Assembly: GCA_965278965.1 (NCBI GenBank)
Contig: OZ257127.1
Location: forward strand, 1,426,001-1,490,000
DNA from: UBA10649 sp965278965
GTDB taxonomy: Bacteria; Actinomycetota; Actinomycetes; S36-B12
DNA length: 64,000 bases
Reading direction: 5' to 3'
The notes beneath the pieces were generated by a model. The model made no database searches, was not told the origin of the DNA, and saw nothing but the letters and a program-made list of their open reading frames with translations. The position numbers and the translations under genes were made by a program. Of the stretch, positions 16,510 through 25,418 are shown piece by piece (positions within the stretch are counted from its first letter, which is position 1; each line of letters starts with the position of its first letter).

Positions 16510-16545
16510 AAGCCCGCGCGGCTGGGGGGCTGTCGCGCGGGCCTT
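16510..16545 (+). terminator. Hairpin terminator after the L,D-transpeptidase gene
   Basis: A 9-bp perfect stem (GCCCGCGCG and CGCGCGGGC, 16512-16520 and 16534-16542) with a 13-nt G-rich loop, flanked by AA and TT. It lies 18 bases after the stop. The rest of the gap up to 16702 shows no other clear signal. Confidence 0.6.
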
Positions 16546-16702
16546 CGGGTGCCGCGACCGGTCGCGACCCCTGGTCGTCGCGGGGAAGCGAGCTCCCCTG
16601 CGAACGACTGCCGTCCGGGTGGACGACAGCCGTCATTGTGCCCCACGCCGCGTGGCCTGTCATTCGCGCGGCCTAACCCGGACCGGGTGGTTGACTTCCC
16701 GC

Positions 16703-17773
16703 ATGACCTCGCCGACCGCCGATCGCCCGCTCTCCGTCGTGCTGCTGGGATACGGCCTTGCCGGACGGGTGTTCCACGCCCCGCTCATCGCGGCGGCTGC
16801 GGGGCTGCGCCTCGACGCGATCGTCACGTCCGACGCCGAGCGGGCGGCGTCGGCGCGCCGTGACCACCCGGGAGCCGACGTCATCGTGCGCGCCGACGAC
16901 GCGTGGACCCGCGGGTTCGACCTCGCTGTCGTGGCGACGGCGAACGTCACGCACGTCCCGCTCGCCGAGCAGGCACTGGCGGCCGGGATGCACGTCGTCG
17001 TGGACAAGCCCGTCGGGCCGACCGCGGCCGCGGTCAGTGCACTCGCGGACCAGGCACGACGCGTCGACCGACTCCTCGTGCCGTTCCACAACCGCGGGCT
17101 CGACAGCGACTTCCGCACCGTGCTCCGGCACGCGCAGGACCTCGGCGACATCCACCGGTTCGAGTCGCGCATCGAACGGTTCCGGCTGGCCCCGAAGGGC
17201 GGCTGGCGTGACCGAGCAGAGCCGGAGCAGATGGGCGGGATGCTCTACGACCTCGGGCCGCACGTGGTCTACCAGGCGATCCGGCTGCTCGGACCTGTAC
17301 GCCGTGTGGCGGCGGCCGTCCGCACCGTGCGGCCCGGGTCTGCGGTGGACGATGACGTCGTCGTGCTCCTGTGGCACGACGGTGGGGCGGTCAGCGAGCT
17401 GACGGTCAGCCAGGCCAGCGTCTTCGGCGAGCCGCGCTACACCGTGGTCGGCACGCGGGGCGGCCTGCGGATCGACGCCTCCGACTCCCAGGAGGCGGTG
17501 CTCGCCGCCGGCGGAGACCCAGGCCGGGGCGGCTGGGGCGTGGAGCCCGCGGCATCGACCGCGCTCCTTCGACGAGCCCTCGACGACGGATCCGTGGCCG
17601 AGGACGTCGTCCCGCTGGCGGACGGCCGATGGCCGGACTTCTACCCGCAGGTTGCGGCCGCGATCCGGGGCGAGGGTGCGCCGCCGGCGACGGCGGACGA
17701 GGCGATCGCGACCGCCGAGGTGCTCGACGCGGCGCGGGCGTCAGGGTTGAGTGGCGAAAGCGTGGCGCTGTGA
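16703..17773 (+). CDS. Gfo/Idh/MocA-family oxidoreductase
   Basis: A 356-residue NAD(P)-dependent oxidoreductase. The N-terminal Rossmann motif is LLGYGLAGRVFHAP, the family's EKP is present as VDKPVGPT, and GGMLYDLGPHVVYQ carries the catalytic-type His. The C-terminal half is the alpha/beta domain that forms the substrate pocket. It resembles YvaA/scyllo-inositol-type dehydrogenases, but the sugar or cyclitol substrate is not evident. The adjacent sugar-uptake locus on the opposite strand suggests a carbohydrate substrate. Its stop lies inside an inverted repeat shared with the convergent epimerase gene. Confidence 0.9.
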   Translation: MTSPTADRPLSVVLLGYGLAGRVFHAPLIAAAAGLRLDAIVTSDAERAASARRDHPGADVIVRADDAWTRGFDLAVVATANVTHVPLAEQALAAGMHVVVDKPVGPTAAAVSALADQARRVDRLLVPFHNRGLDSDFRTVLRHAQDLGDIHRFESRIERFRLAPKGGWRDRAEPEQMGGMLYDLGPHVVYQAIRLLGPVRRVAAAVRTVRPGSAVDDDVVVLLWHDGGAVSELTVSQASVFGEPRYTVVGTRGGLRIDASDSQEAVLAAGGDPGRGGWGVEPAASTALLRRALDDGSVAEDVVPLADGRWPDFYPQVAAAIRGEGAPPATADEAIATAEVLDAARASGLSGESVAL

Positions 17774-17809
17774 GCCGCTAGGCGAACGGCCACGAATCCG
17801 CCACTCAAC
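17746..17809. terminator. Inverted repeat between convergent genes (possible bidirectional terminator)
   Basis: GTTGAGTGGCG (17746-17756) and CGCCACTCAAC (17799-17809) form a perfect 11-bp inverted repeat. The arms overlap the 3' ends of the Gfo/Idh gene and the epimerase gene respectively. The 42-nt interior is long for a terminator, so the function is uncertain. Confidence 0.35.
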
Positions 17810-18671
17810 GATAGTTCGAAGGAGCAGAGAGCGACCCCACAGAAGCAGCGGACAACGCGGTAAGGCGCCACTGGGTGGTGAGCCGCACCGGCCGGCCGGG
17901 CCCGGCGGTCTCGACCGGGCGCACCGAGTCGTGTCGCAGGCCGTCCGGCGGCCCGCTCTGGGGCTCGAAGCACACGAACGACGGCAGCTCGTCGTAGACC
18001 ACGAACCAGTCGGCACTGCTGTTGATGTCCAGCCGGAGGGCCTCGGGCCACTCCATCACCGCCTGCCGGGACGGCACGACGAACGCGTCGTCGAACGGGC
18101 CGGCCTGCAGGTCGACGTCGACGTACGCCCCGGTCGGCAGGTGATCGGCGCCGCGCTGCGCCTGGGCGCTCGCGTCGAACCCCCACGTGAGCGGGCCCCC
18201 GGCGTCGAGCTGTCGGTGGAACCATGGATGCCACCCGAGGACGACTGGGCAGCCGGCGACCTCGGAGGAGACGGCGAGCTCCGTCGTCACCTCGTGCGCA
18301 CCGATGGTCCAGGTGACCTCGACGCGCGCCGGCCAGGGCCACCACGAGGGCGTCGGGACGCTTGCACGGAGGCGAGTGTCGGTGGCCTCCTCGACCTCCA
18401 TCGGCGCGGCGAGAGCCGTGCCGTGCAGTGCCCACTCGGCGTAGCTCAGCGGCAGGACGACCGGCCCGTCGGGCCCGTCAACGACGTTGCCGCGGACCCG
18501 GCCGGCCCAGGGGGCCATCGGGTACATGCCGTACTCGACCGGGTCGTCCCCGTGCCGGGCGAGCAGCTCGTGGCCGGCGTACGACCAGGAGACCGCGCGA
18601 GCGCCGCGGACGGGATCGATCAGGAGCGCGTGGTCGCCGACGGCCAGCCGAAGGAGCTCAGGCGATGTCAC
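17805..18671 (-). CDS. Aldose 1-epimerase family protein
   Basis: A 288-residue galactose-mutarotase-fold protein. Motifs include YPMAPWAGRVRGN (the conserved NR region), ALHGTAL (catalytic-type His), LGWHPWFHRQL (second His), and the C-terminal VCFEPQSGPPDGL with the catalytic-type Glu. Such enzymes interconvert alpha and beta anomers of sugars. It starts 14 bases inside the end of the ROK gene, so it is translated as the last cistron of the xylose-type locus. Confidence 0.9.
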   Translation of the reverse strand: MTSPELLRLAVGDHALLIDPVRGARAVSWSYAGHELLARHGDDPVEYGMYPMAPWAGRVRGNVVDGPDGPVVLPLSYAEWALHGTALAAPMEVEEATDTRLRASVPTPSWWPWPARVEVTWTIGAHEVTTELAVSSEVAGCPVVLGWHPWFHRQLDAGGPLTWGFDASAQAQRGADHLPTGAYVDVDLQAGPFDDAFVVPSRQAVMEWPEALRLDINSSADWFVVYDELPSFVCFEPQSGPPDGLRHDSVRPVETAGPGRPVRLTTQWRLTALSAASVGSLSAPSNYR

Positions 18672-19869
18672 GCTGGGCCCGGCTCAGCACGTCGAACGGG
18701 TCCGTCAGCAGGTCGTCGAACGCGGCCTCGGCCGCCCCCAGGAGAGTGCTGTCGCCGTTGAACGCCGGGAGCTCGACCCGCACCTGCTCGCGGGCGGCGG
18801 GCAGCGCGCGTTGGATCTGCCCGTCCACGATGTCCCGCACGAGCGGATGGATCAGGCGCAGGTGTCCACCGAGGACGATGACATCAGGGTTGAACAGGTT
18901 CGCAAGGTTGGCCAGGCCCAGGCCGAGCCACTCCCCGATGCGCTCGATGCCGGCGAGCGCCTTGCGGTCACCGGCCTCGGCGGCAGCCACCACGTCGGCG
19001 ACCTCGGCGTCGTCGCCGACGCCGGCAGCGCGGGCGACAGCGTCGCGGCCGATCTCGGTCTCCCAGCAGCCGCGCGAGCCGCAGCGGCACAACGTCCCGG
19101 TCGGGTTCACGACCATGTGCCCGACCTCACCGCCGTAGCCGCCGGCTCCGGCCATCGGCCGGCCGTCGATGATGACGCCGCCACCGACACCGACCTCCCC
19201 CGAGAGGTAGATGAGGTTGCGGTCGTCGGCGCCTACGCCGCGCACGTGCTCGGCGACCGCTCCGAGGTCCGCGTCGTTGCCGACGACGACGATCGGGGCC
19301 GCGCCATAGCGGTCGATGATCGCCGCCCGGACGAGCTCGGTCAGCGGGATGTCGGCCCAGCCCATGTTGGGGGCCAGCCGGACACGCCCGTCGCCGTGGT
19401 CGACGGTGCCGGGGACGCTGATCCCGACCCCCACCCACGCGGCGTCCTGCGGCGCACGCGCGAGCACCTGCCGCAGCAGCGACATCACGGTGCGCACAGC
19501 CGCTGCCGGGCCGTAGTCAACGCGCCGGTGCCGCTGCTCCCGCCGGGCCAGGACCGTCCCCCCGAGGCCGACGAGGGCCGCGATCGAGCGCTCGACGCGG
19601 AGCTCGAGAGCCACGACGACGGCCGACTCCGCGACCGGCCGCACCTGCAGGCTGGGACGCCCGACCTGGCCGGCGGACCCGGCGACCTCCGTGACGAGGC
19701 CGACCTCGGCCAGCTCGGACACGACAGCGCCGACGGTGCTCCGGTTGAGCCCGCTGAACGCGACGAGGTCGGACCGGCTCGCGGCCCCGCCCTCGTGCAG
19801 CCGCCGCAGCAGCCGCACCCGGTTGTGCCGCCTCAGGTCGTCCAGCGTCGCGGCACTGCGACTGACCAT
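18658..19869 (-). CDS. ROK-family transcriptional regulator (XylR-like)
   Basis: A 403-residue repressor with an N-terminal winged helix (residues 10-65, SRSDLVAFSGLNRSTVGAVV) followed by a ROK sugar-kinase-like domain. The ROK signature appears as GVGGGVIIDGRPMAGAGGYG. The zinc-binding site is CRCGSRGCWET. The catalytic-type Asp is in VGNDADLGA. Context (xylulokinase, xylose-type binding protein and transporter) makes xylose the likely inducer. Its probable target is the inverted repeat upstream of the binding protein gene. Confidence 0.9.
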   Translation of the reverse strand: MVSRSAATLDDLRRHNRVRLLRRLHEGGAASRSDLVAFSGLNRSTVGAVVSELAEVGLVTEVAGSAGQVGRPSLQVRPVAESAVVVALELRVERSIAALVGLGGTVLARREQRHRRVDYGPAAAVRTVMSLLRQVLARAPQDAAWVGVGISVPGTVDHGDGRVRLAPNMGWADIPLTELVRAAIIDRYGAAPIVVVGNDADLGAVAEHVRGVGADDRNLIYLSGEVGVGGGVIIDGRPMAGAGGYGGEVGHMVVNPTGTLCRCGSRGCWETEIGRDAVARAAGVGDDAEVADVVAAAEAGDRKALAGIERIGEWLGLGLANLANLFNPDVIVLGGHLRLIHPLVRDIVDGQIQRALPAAREQVRVELPAFNGDSTLLGAAEAAFDDLLTDPFDVLSRAQRDIA

Positions 19870-19885
19870 GACGTGGACGGCCCTC

Positions 19886-21187
19886 CTAGCCGGTCAGGGA
19901 GCGCTTGCGCGAGAGCGCATCCACGCTCGCAGCGACGAGCAGCACCAGACCGGTCACGACGTACTGGATGCCCGACTGCTGCGTCACGAGCGGCAGGCCG
20001 TTCGCGATGACGGCGATGACCAGACCGCCGATGACCGCGTCGACGATCCGGCCGCGGCCACCGAACAGGCTCGTTCCGCCGATGACGGCGGCACCGACCG
20101 CGAACAGCAGCGTCTGCGCGCCACCGGTCGTCGGCGACACCGAGTTGTCGCGGGAGGCGATGAGCACACCAGCCACGGCGGCCAGCGTCGAGCAGATGAT
20201 GAAGCAGTAGGTCTTGATGCCCTTGACGCTGATGCCGGCGCGGCGGGCGGCCTCGGAGTTGCCGCCGACGGCGTAGATGTGCCGGCCGAACGCCGTGCGG
20301 CTGAGCACGAAGGTCAGCACGACCAGCAGGATGATGATCACGAGGACGGCCCACGGGACACCCTTGATGACCGGGATGCAGCCGACGGGCGCCTCGCCGT
20401 CGACCGGGCAGCTCTCCTTGCCGGCCCGCACGATCTGCCGGTCCTGGCTCAAGAACCACACGCCGAGGCCGGTCAGGACGACAAGTGCCCCGACCTTCAG
20501 TGCCCACACCGAGGTCGCCGTGGAGCGAAGGCCGGCCTTGCGCCGACCCGCGATGGCCCGCCAGGTCACGAAGGCGTACCCGAGGCTGACGATCGCCCAC
20601 AGGAGCCAGCCCGCCCAGATCGGCATGTTCTTGTTCATGACGGCCAGGAGGACGTCGTTCTGGATGCCGATCGTCCCGCCCTCGCCGATCACCAGGAGCA
20701 TGACGCCCTGCAGCGCGAGGAACATCGCCAGCGTGACGACGAACGAGGGAATGCCCAGCCGGGCCACCAGCAAGCCGATGATCAGGCCGATGACGGCGCC
20801 GGTGAGGAGGGCGGCGGCCAGTGCCAGCGGCCAGGCCCAGCCCCACGAGGTGAGGGCCACAGCGAGGATCGCCGCGCAGGCACCGGCGGCGTAGCCGGCC
20901 GACAGGTCGATCTCGCCGAGCAGCAGCACGAAGACCAGGCCCATCGCGAGCACGATGATCGCCGTGCCCTGGTTGACCAGGTTGGCCATGTTGAGGATCG
21001 TGAAGAATACGTCGCCCTTGAGGATCGAGAACAAGATGATCAGCGCGATGAGTCCGAGGACCGCAGGAAGCGAGCCGACGTCACCGCCCTTGACCTTGTT
21101 CAGGTAGTCGCGGAACGCCTGCCGCACGCCGTCGGTGTCGCCGGCGGCACTGACGCCGACGTCTGTGGTCTGCTCCGTCGTGCTCAT
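19886..21187 (-). CDS. Sugar ABC transporter permease (XylH/RbsC type)
   Basis: A 433-residue polytopic membrane protein of the BPD_transp_2 (ribose/xylose) family, with about ten to twelve hydrophobic segments. The conserved LLGEIDLSAGYAAG and AVGGNSEAARRAGI loops (cytoplasmic contact with the ATPase) are present, as is GGTSLFGGRG near the end. The true start is ATG 21187, which overlaps the ATPase stop as ATGA. A large extra loop with two cysteines (residues about 250-280) contains CPVDGEAPVGC and probably faces outside. Confidence 0.93.
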   Translation of the reverse strand: MSTTEQTTDVGVSAAGDTDGVRQAFRDYLNKVKGGDVGSLPAVLGLIALIILFSILKGDVFFTILNMANLVNQGTAIIVLAMGLVFVLLLGEIDLSAGYAAGACAAILAVALTSWGWAWPLALAAALLTGAVIGLIIGLLVARLGIPSFVVTLAMFLALQGVMLLVIGEGGTIGIQNDVLLAVMNKNMPIWAGWLLWAIVSLGYAFVTWRAIAGRRKAGLRSTATSVWALKVGALVVLTGLGVWFLSQDRQIVRAGKESCPVDGEAPVGCIPVIKGVPWAVLVIIILLVVLTFVLSRTAFGRHIYAVGGNSEAARRAGISVKGIKTYCFIICSTLAAVAGVLIASRDNSVSPTTGGAQTLLFAVGAAVIGGTSLFGGRGRIVDAVIGGLVIAVIANGLPLVTQQSGIQYVVTGLVLLVAASVDALSRKRSLTG

Positions 21188-21972
21188 GCCACGCCTCCGG
21201 CTGCCGTCTCGGGCTGGAGCCCCATCGTCCCGGATCGTCCGGTCGTGATGAGCTCGACGATGGTCGTCTGGGTCACGGCTGACACCGGCACCTGGGCCGC
21301 CATCCGCCCGAGGTAGAGGCATGCGACGTGGTCAGCGACCTGCATGACGTCGATCATGTTGTGCGAGATGAGGATGACGCCCAGGCCGTTGTCGGCGAGG
21401 CGGCGGACGAGGTTGAGGACCTGCTCAGTCTGGGCGACACCCAGTGCGGCGGTCGGCTCATCGAGGATGACCATCTTGGAGTTCCAGAGAACGGCTCGCG
21501 CGATCGCGACGGTCTGCCGCTGGCCGCCGGACAGGCTCGCTACCTGCTGGCGGACGGACTTCAGCGTCCGGACGGACAGGCCGGCCAGGGTCTCGGTCGC
21601 GCGCTTCTCCATGCCGATCTCGTCGAGCGTGACCCCCTTCTTCTCCTCGCGACCTAGGAACATGTTGTGGACCACGTCGAGGTTGTCGCACAGCGCGAGG
21701 TCCTGGTAGACGACCTCGATGCCCAGGGCGTTGGACTGCTTGGGGTCGTGGACCTGCACCTCCTGGCCCTCGAACTTGTAGCTGCCGGAGTCGAACGAGT
21801 AGATGCCCGCGATCCCCTTGATCAGGGTGCTCTTGCCGGCACCGTTGTCGCCGACGAGGGCGGTCACCTGTCCCGGCCACACGGAGAGTTCGACGTCGCG
21901 TAGGACGTGGACGGGGCCGAAGCTCTTGTTGATGCCCGCGAGTTCGAGGAGCGGGGTCCCTGACGTGGTCAT
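21184..21972 (-). CDS. Sugar ABC transporter ATP-binding protein (single nucleotide-binding domain)
   Basis: A 262-residue ABC ATPase. Walker A is GDNGAGKST, the signature is SLSGGQRQ, Walker B is VILDEPTAALG, and the H-loop is ILISHN. Most ribose/xylose-family ATPases (XylG, RbsA) are about 500 residues with two fused domains. This one has a single domain, like FrcA, and would act as a homodimer. ATG 21972 is preceded by GAGAAGG. It is coupled to the permease gene by overlap. Confidence 0.93.
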   Translation of the reverse strand: MTTSGTPLLELAGINKSFGPVHVLRDVELSVWPGQVTALVGDNGAGKSTLIKGIAGIYSFDSGSYKFEGQEVQVHDPKQSNALGIEVVYQDLALCDNLDVVHNMFLGREEKKGVTLDEIGMEKRATETLAGLSVRTLKSVRQQVASLSGGQRQTVAIARAVLWNSKMVILDEPTAALGVAQTEQVLNLVRRLADNGLGVILISHNMIDVMQVADHVACLYLGRMAAQVPVSAVTQTTIVELITTGRSGTMGLQPETAAGGVA

Positions 21973-22059
21973 GCGTTCACCTTCTCGCAGCGCACCCGGG
22001 GGACGCCACGGATTCGGACGAAGTGGGGGAGGTTCTGCGGGCCTGAGCGTCACAGATGC

Positions 22060-22092
22060 CGGTGGGGGCGGATGAACCACCCGCCCCCACCG
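22060..22092 (-). terminator. Strong intercistronic hairpin after the binding-protein gene
   Basis: A perfect 12-bp stem (CGGTGGGGGCGG and CCGCCCCCACCG) with a 9-nt loop sits between the binding-protein stop (22125) and the ATPase start (21972). Hairpins here usually cause partial termination or protect the upstream mRNA, so that the binding protein is made in excess over the membrane components. Confidence 0.6.
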
Positions 22093-22124
22093 ACGTCACT
22101 GTGCCGGACCAGCCGGTCGTGTTC

Positions 22125-23297
22125 TTACTGGACGCCGTACTTCGTGCAGGCGGCCTTGAGCTCGTCCGTCGTGCAGATCTTGTCGGCGGTCGTGTAGCCG
22201 TCAGCGATGACGTCCTTCACGTTGTCGGCGAAGATCTGCTGCGGCTCGAGCAGCACGCTCGGGACCGTCGTGCCGGCCTCGGTGTCGTCCACCGAACCGG
22301 TCGCGAGAGCGTCAGCCGCAGCCGTGTCGCCGTTGAGCAGCGCAATCATGAGCTGGGCGGCCGCGTCGGCCTCCTTCTTGACGGCCTTGTAGACGGTCAC
22401 GCACTGGGTGCCGAGCAGCACGCGCTGCAGGCCCTCGTCCGTGGCGTCCTGACCGGTGACCGGGATCTTGCCGGCCTGGCCGTTGCGCTCGAGCACGGCG
22501 ACAACCGCGCCGCCGAGACCGTCGTTGGCTGCGTCGACACCGACGAAGTCACCGTTGGCCTTGGTGTACATCTGCTCGAAGATCGTGCCGGCCTTCGTGT
22601 TGTCCCAGTCCGGAACGGACTGGTCGGCCGCGATGGTGAAGCCCGCGTCCGTGATGGCCTTCTCGTAGCCCTGCTTGAACAGCGTGGCGTTGTTGTCGGT
22701 CGGCGAGCCGTTGAGCAGGGCGACGGGGCCCTCGGTCACGCCGGCGTCGTTGAGGCACTTGACCAGGCCGGTGCCCTCAGCCGTGCCGACCGCGACGTTG
22801 TCGAACGACACGTAGTACTTCGCGCCGCCGCCCAGCGTCAGCCGGTCGTAGTCGATGACCGGGATGCCGGCCGCGTCGGCCTTCTTGATGACCGCGGCAG
22901 CCGACGGGCTGTCGAGGTTGACGATGGCCATGACGCCGCAACCGCCGGCGATCATGCCGTCAGCGATGGTGGCGAACTTCGCCTTGTCACCGTTGGCGTT
23001 CTGGATGTCGGACTCCAGGCCGGCAGCCGTGAAGGCAGCCTCGAGGAACGGACGGTCCGCGGTCTCCCACCGAGCCGACGACGCAGCGTCGGGGAGGATC
23101 ACGCAGGCCTTGCCGGTGGCGGTGGCGGCCGTCGCGGACGCCATCGCGCTCGCCGACGCCTCGGCCGACGCGGCCTCGGACGCCGCCGCGGACGTGGCGG
23201 CTGAGGTGGACTCGCTGCTGCCTGAGCTGCTACATGCAGCAACCAGCAGCGAGGCGGCCGCGAGGCCGGCTACTGCTCCGAACAGTTTCTTGGACAT
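22125..23297 (-). CDS. xylF: Xylose-type sugar ABC transporter substrate-binding lipoprotein
   Basis: A 390-residue lipoprotein. The N-terminal signal MSKKLF...LVAACSSS has a lipobox with Cys22, followed by a Ser/Ala/Glu-rich linker to about residue 60. The mature part is a periplasmic-binding-protein type 1 fold (VILPDAASSARWETADRP, VIDYDRLTLGG, GVDAANDGLGGA, VTGQDATDEGLQ), the layout of XylF. ATG 23297 was chosen because it begins the signal peptide. It is first in the transporter operon and follows a regulated 358-base gap. Confidence 0.9.
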   Translation of the reverse strand: MSKKLFGAVAGLAAASLLVAACSSSGSSESTSAATSAAASEAASAEASASAMASATAATATGKACVILPDAASSARWETADRPFLEAAFTAAGLESDIQNANGDKAKFATIADGMIAGGCGVMAIVNLDSPSAAAVIKKADAAGIPVIDYDRLTLGGGAKYYVSFDNVAVGTAEGTGLVKCLNDAGVTEGPVALLNGSPTDNNATLFKQGYEKAITDAGFTIAADQSVPDWDNTKAGTIFEQMYTKANGDFVGVDAANDGLGGAVVAVLERNGQAGKIPVTGQDATDEGLQRVLLGTQCVTVYKAVKKEADAAAQLMIALLNGDTAAADALATGSVDDTEAGTTVPSVLLEPQQIFADNVKDVIADGYTTADKICTTDELKAACTKYGVQ

Positions 23298-23457
23298 TCG
23301 ATGGTGTCCCTTCCCCGCAGGAGCATCCTGCGACTTTTGTGTGTGTGGGTGGTGCTGCCGTGCCACCGCGGGAATCAGGCGATGCCCGGCATGTGGTCGA
23401 CGACGGTCAGTGCCGACAAACTGCTCCTTGCTCACAGGCCGGCGCGGTTCGTGCGGC

Positions 23458-23509
23458 CTCATATGTTGCGGTTAGCACCAAACAAATGTTGGAGATGCCA
23501 ACATATGAG
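23458..23509. promoter_or_regulatory. Inverted-repeat operator region upstream of the sugar binding-protein gene
   Basis: CTCATATGTTG (23458-23468) and CAACATATGAG (23499-23509) form a perfect 11-bp inverted repeat. Inside it lies CACCAAACAAATGTTGG, with CCAAAC/GTTGG half-sites of the kind bound by ROK repressors. The AT-rich run stands out from its surroundings. It is the only notable structure in the 358-base gap between xylB and the binding-protein gene (23298-23655), so it is the likely XylR-type operator and promoter region. Confidence 0.55.
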
Positions 23510-23655
23510 TCGTGACCTAGCCCACACAACCGGAATGGGACACCGAATGGTCACCGTCTCATAACAGTTTGGTCACGCGTCCGGCTCCGCTGAGCCGACG
23601 ATGAGCGCACGCTGAGCAGCCGCTGTCCGACGCCCCCGCCTCGCCGACCGGCACC

Positions 23656-25038
23656 TCAGCCGTACAGCGCGCTTCGGGCCTGCGCGTAGGCGTCACGGAC
23701 GGCCGGCACCAGTGCCGGTTCATGCACGACCGGGGCCGCTCCCGCGGACCACGCGGGGGGCTCGGCTGCGCCGCTGAGCGCCCAGGCCGCCTGTCGAGCG
23801 GCGCCGTCGGCGACGTACTCCCCCGCCGGCGGGACGACGACCGGGACCGACAGCAACGTCGTGGCGACGTGCACGACCGCCGGGCTCGCGGCCGCTCCAC
23901 CGACCAGCAGCACGCGCTGGGGGCGGGCACCGACCGCGACGATGGCGTCGACCGCGTCGGCCAGCCCGCACAGCATGCCCTCGACTGCGGCACGGGCCAG
24001 GTTGGCGGACGTGAGGTTGTCCCGCGTGATCCCGTGCAGGCTGCCGCGAGCCTCGGGCAGGTTCGGCGTCCGCTCGCCGTCGAGGTAGGGCAGCAGCACC
24101 AGCCCGCCGGCGCCGGCGGGCGCCGACAGGGCCAGCTCCGAGAGCGTGTCGAGGTCCACCCCCAACGTCGCGGCGAAGGTCGTCAGGACGCGCGCGGCGT
24201 TGAGCGTCGCCACGAGAGGGAGGAAGCGCCCGGTCGCGTCGGCGAACCCGGCGACGAGCCCGCTCGCGTCGGCCGTCGGCGCATCGGTCACCGCGAACGC
24301 GGTTCCCGACGTGCCGAGGGAGACGATGACGTCACCCGGGAGCGCGCCGATCCCCAGGGCCGCCGCCATGTTGTCCCCGGTACCCGGCGCGAGCAGCACG
24401 CCGTCGGCGGTGTGGCCGACGGCCTCGCCCGGTCCGGCGACGCGCGGCACTGCGGGAACGTGACCCAGGGCGAGCTGCAGCAGGTCATCGCGGTAGGCCG
24501 ACGCCGCCGGCGACCAGTAGCCGGTCCCCGACGCGTCGCCGCGGTCGGTCGTCGCGTCGCCAGGTCGGCCGGCGAGCAACCAGGTGAGGTAGTCGTGCGG
24601 GAGCAGCACGCGGCTGGTGCGCCGGGCGTTCTCCGGCTCGCACCGGGCCATCCAGCGGAGCTTCGTGACGGTGAAGGACGCGACCGGCACGCTGCCCACG
24701 GCGTCGGCCCATGCCTGCGGGCCGCCCAGGTCGGCGATGAGGTCCTGCGCGTCGGGTGCGGAGCGGGTGTCGTTCCACAGCAGCGCCGGCCGGACGACGT
24801 GCCCATCGTCGTCGAGCGCGACCATGCCGTGCTGCTGTCCGCCGATGCTCAGCGCAGCGACGTCGTCGAGGAGTCCCTCGCTCGCGCCGGCCAACGCATC
24901 GACCCATGCCTGCGGGTCGACCTCGCTGCCGTCCGGGTGGGGCGCACGGCCCGTCCGGACGGCAGCGCCGGTCTGTGCATCGCGGACAACGATCTTCACG
25001 GACTGGGTGGATGAGTCCACCCCGGCGACCAGCGGCAT
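23656..25038 (-). CDS. xylB: Xylulokinase
   Basis: A 460-residue FGGY-family kinase. The N-terminal phosphate loop is VDSSTQSVK. GGQQHGMVALD is the xylulokinase-type substrate signature, followed by LLWNDTRS. The second-domain nucleotide motifs SLGTSGTAF and LVGGAAAS are present, and PYLDGERTPNLP matches FGGY signature 2. It phosphorylates D-xylulose to enter the pentose phosphate pathway. ATG 25038 was preferred to GTG 25047. No xylose isomerase gene is in the window. It precedes the transporter operon on the same strand. Confidence 0.92.
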   Translation of the reverse strand: MPLVAGVDSSTQSVKIVVRDAQTGAAVRTGRAPHPDGSEVDPQAWVDALAGASEGLLDDVAALSIGGQQHGMVALDDDGHVVRPALLWNDTRSAPDAQDLIADLGGPQAWADAVGSVPVASFTVTKLRWMARCEPENARRTSRVLLPHDYLTWLLAGRPGDATTDRGDASGTGYWSPAASAYRDDLLQLALGHVPAVPRVAGPGEAVGHTADGVLLAPGTGDNMAAALGIGALPGDVIVSLGTSGTAFAVTDAPTADASGLVAGFADATGRFLPLVATLNAARVLTTFAATLGVDLDTLSELALSAPAGAGGLVLLPYLDGERTPNLPEARGSLHGITRDNLTSANLARAAVEGMLCGLADAVDAIVAVGARPQRVLLVGGAAASPAVVHVATTLLSVPVVVPPAGEYVADGAARQAAWALSGAAEPPAWSAGAAPVVHEPALVPAVRDAYAQARSALYG

Positions 25039-25071
25039 GTCGTGCACCGTGCCACAGTCGCCGCGCCGCGG

Positions 25072-25329
25072 CTACTCGTCTACTGCGACGACCGTGATCT
25101 CTTCCTCGTCAACGAGGTCGCCGTCGGCGTCGTACAGGCTCACGGTCTCGTCGACAGCGACGGGGTTGCCGTCCGCGTCGACGACCTCGATGACCTCGTC
25201 GATGATCGTGCCGTCCGCGCTCGACGCGACGATCACGTCGTCGACGATCGCACCGACGACGTTGCCGTCGCCGTCCACGATCTCCGCAACCTCGATGTCC
25301 TCGCCGATCTCGATGTCGTCGTCCGCCAT
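25072..25329 (-). CDS. Small, highly acidic protein of unknown function
   Basis: An 85-residue protein rich in Asp, Glu, Val and Ile with almost no basic residues. It contains repeated short units such as VDGDGNVVGAIVDDVIV, VDADGNPVAVDE and LYDADGDLVDEEE, which suggest a small beta-repeat or a Ca-binding-like acidic protein. A strong AGGAGG site 5 bases before ATG 25329 supports translation. There is no signal peptide. It lies 33 bases upstream of xylB on the same strand. Function unknown; an encapsulated, cation-binding or DNA-mimic role is possible but unsupported. Confidence 0.7.
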   Translation of the reverse strand: MADDDIEIGEDIEVAEIVDGDGNVVGAIVDDVIVASSADGTIIDEVIEVVDADGNPVAVDETVSLYDADGDLVDEEEITVVAVDE

Positions 25330-25418
25330 GCGTCCTCCTAGGCCTGTGGTCCGCGCGCGCCGTGCGTGCGGCTGGCGGAGTCTATGGGCGGCGGTCGGAC
25401 TGCGCATCCGATCGAACG

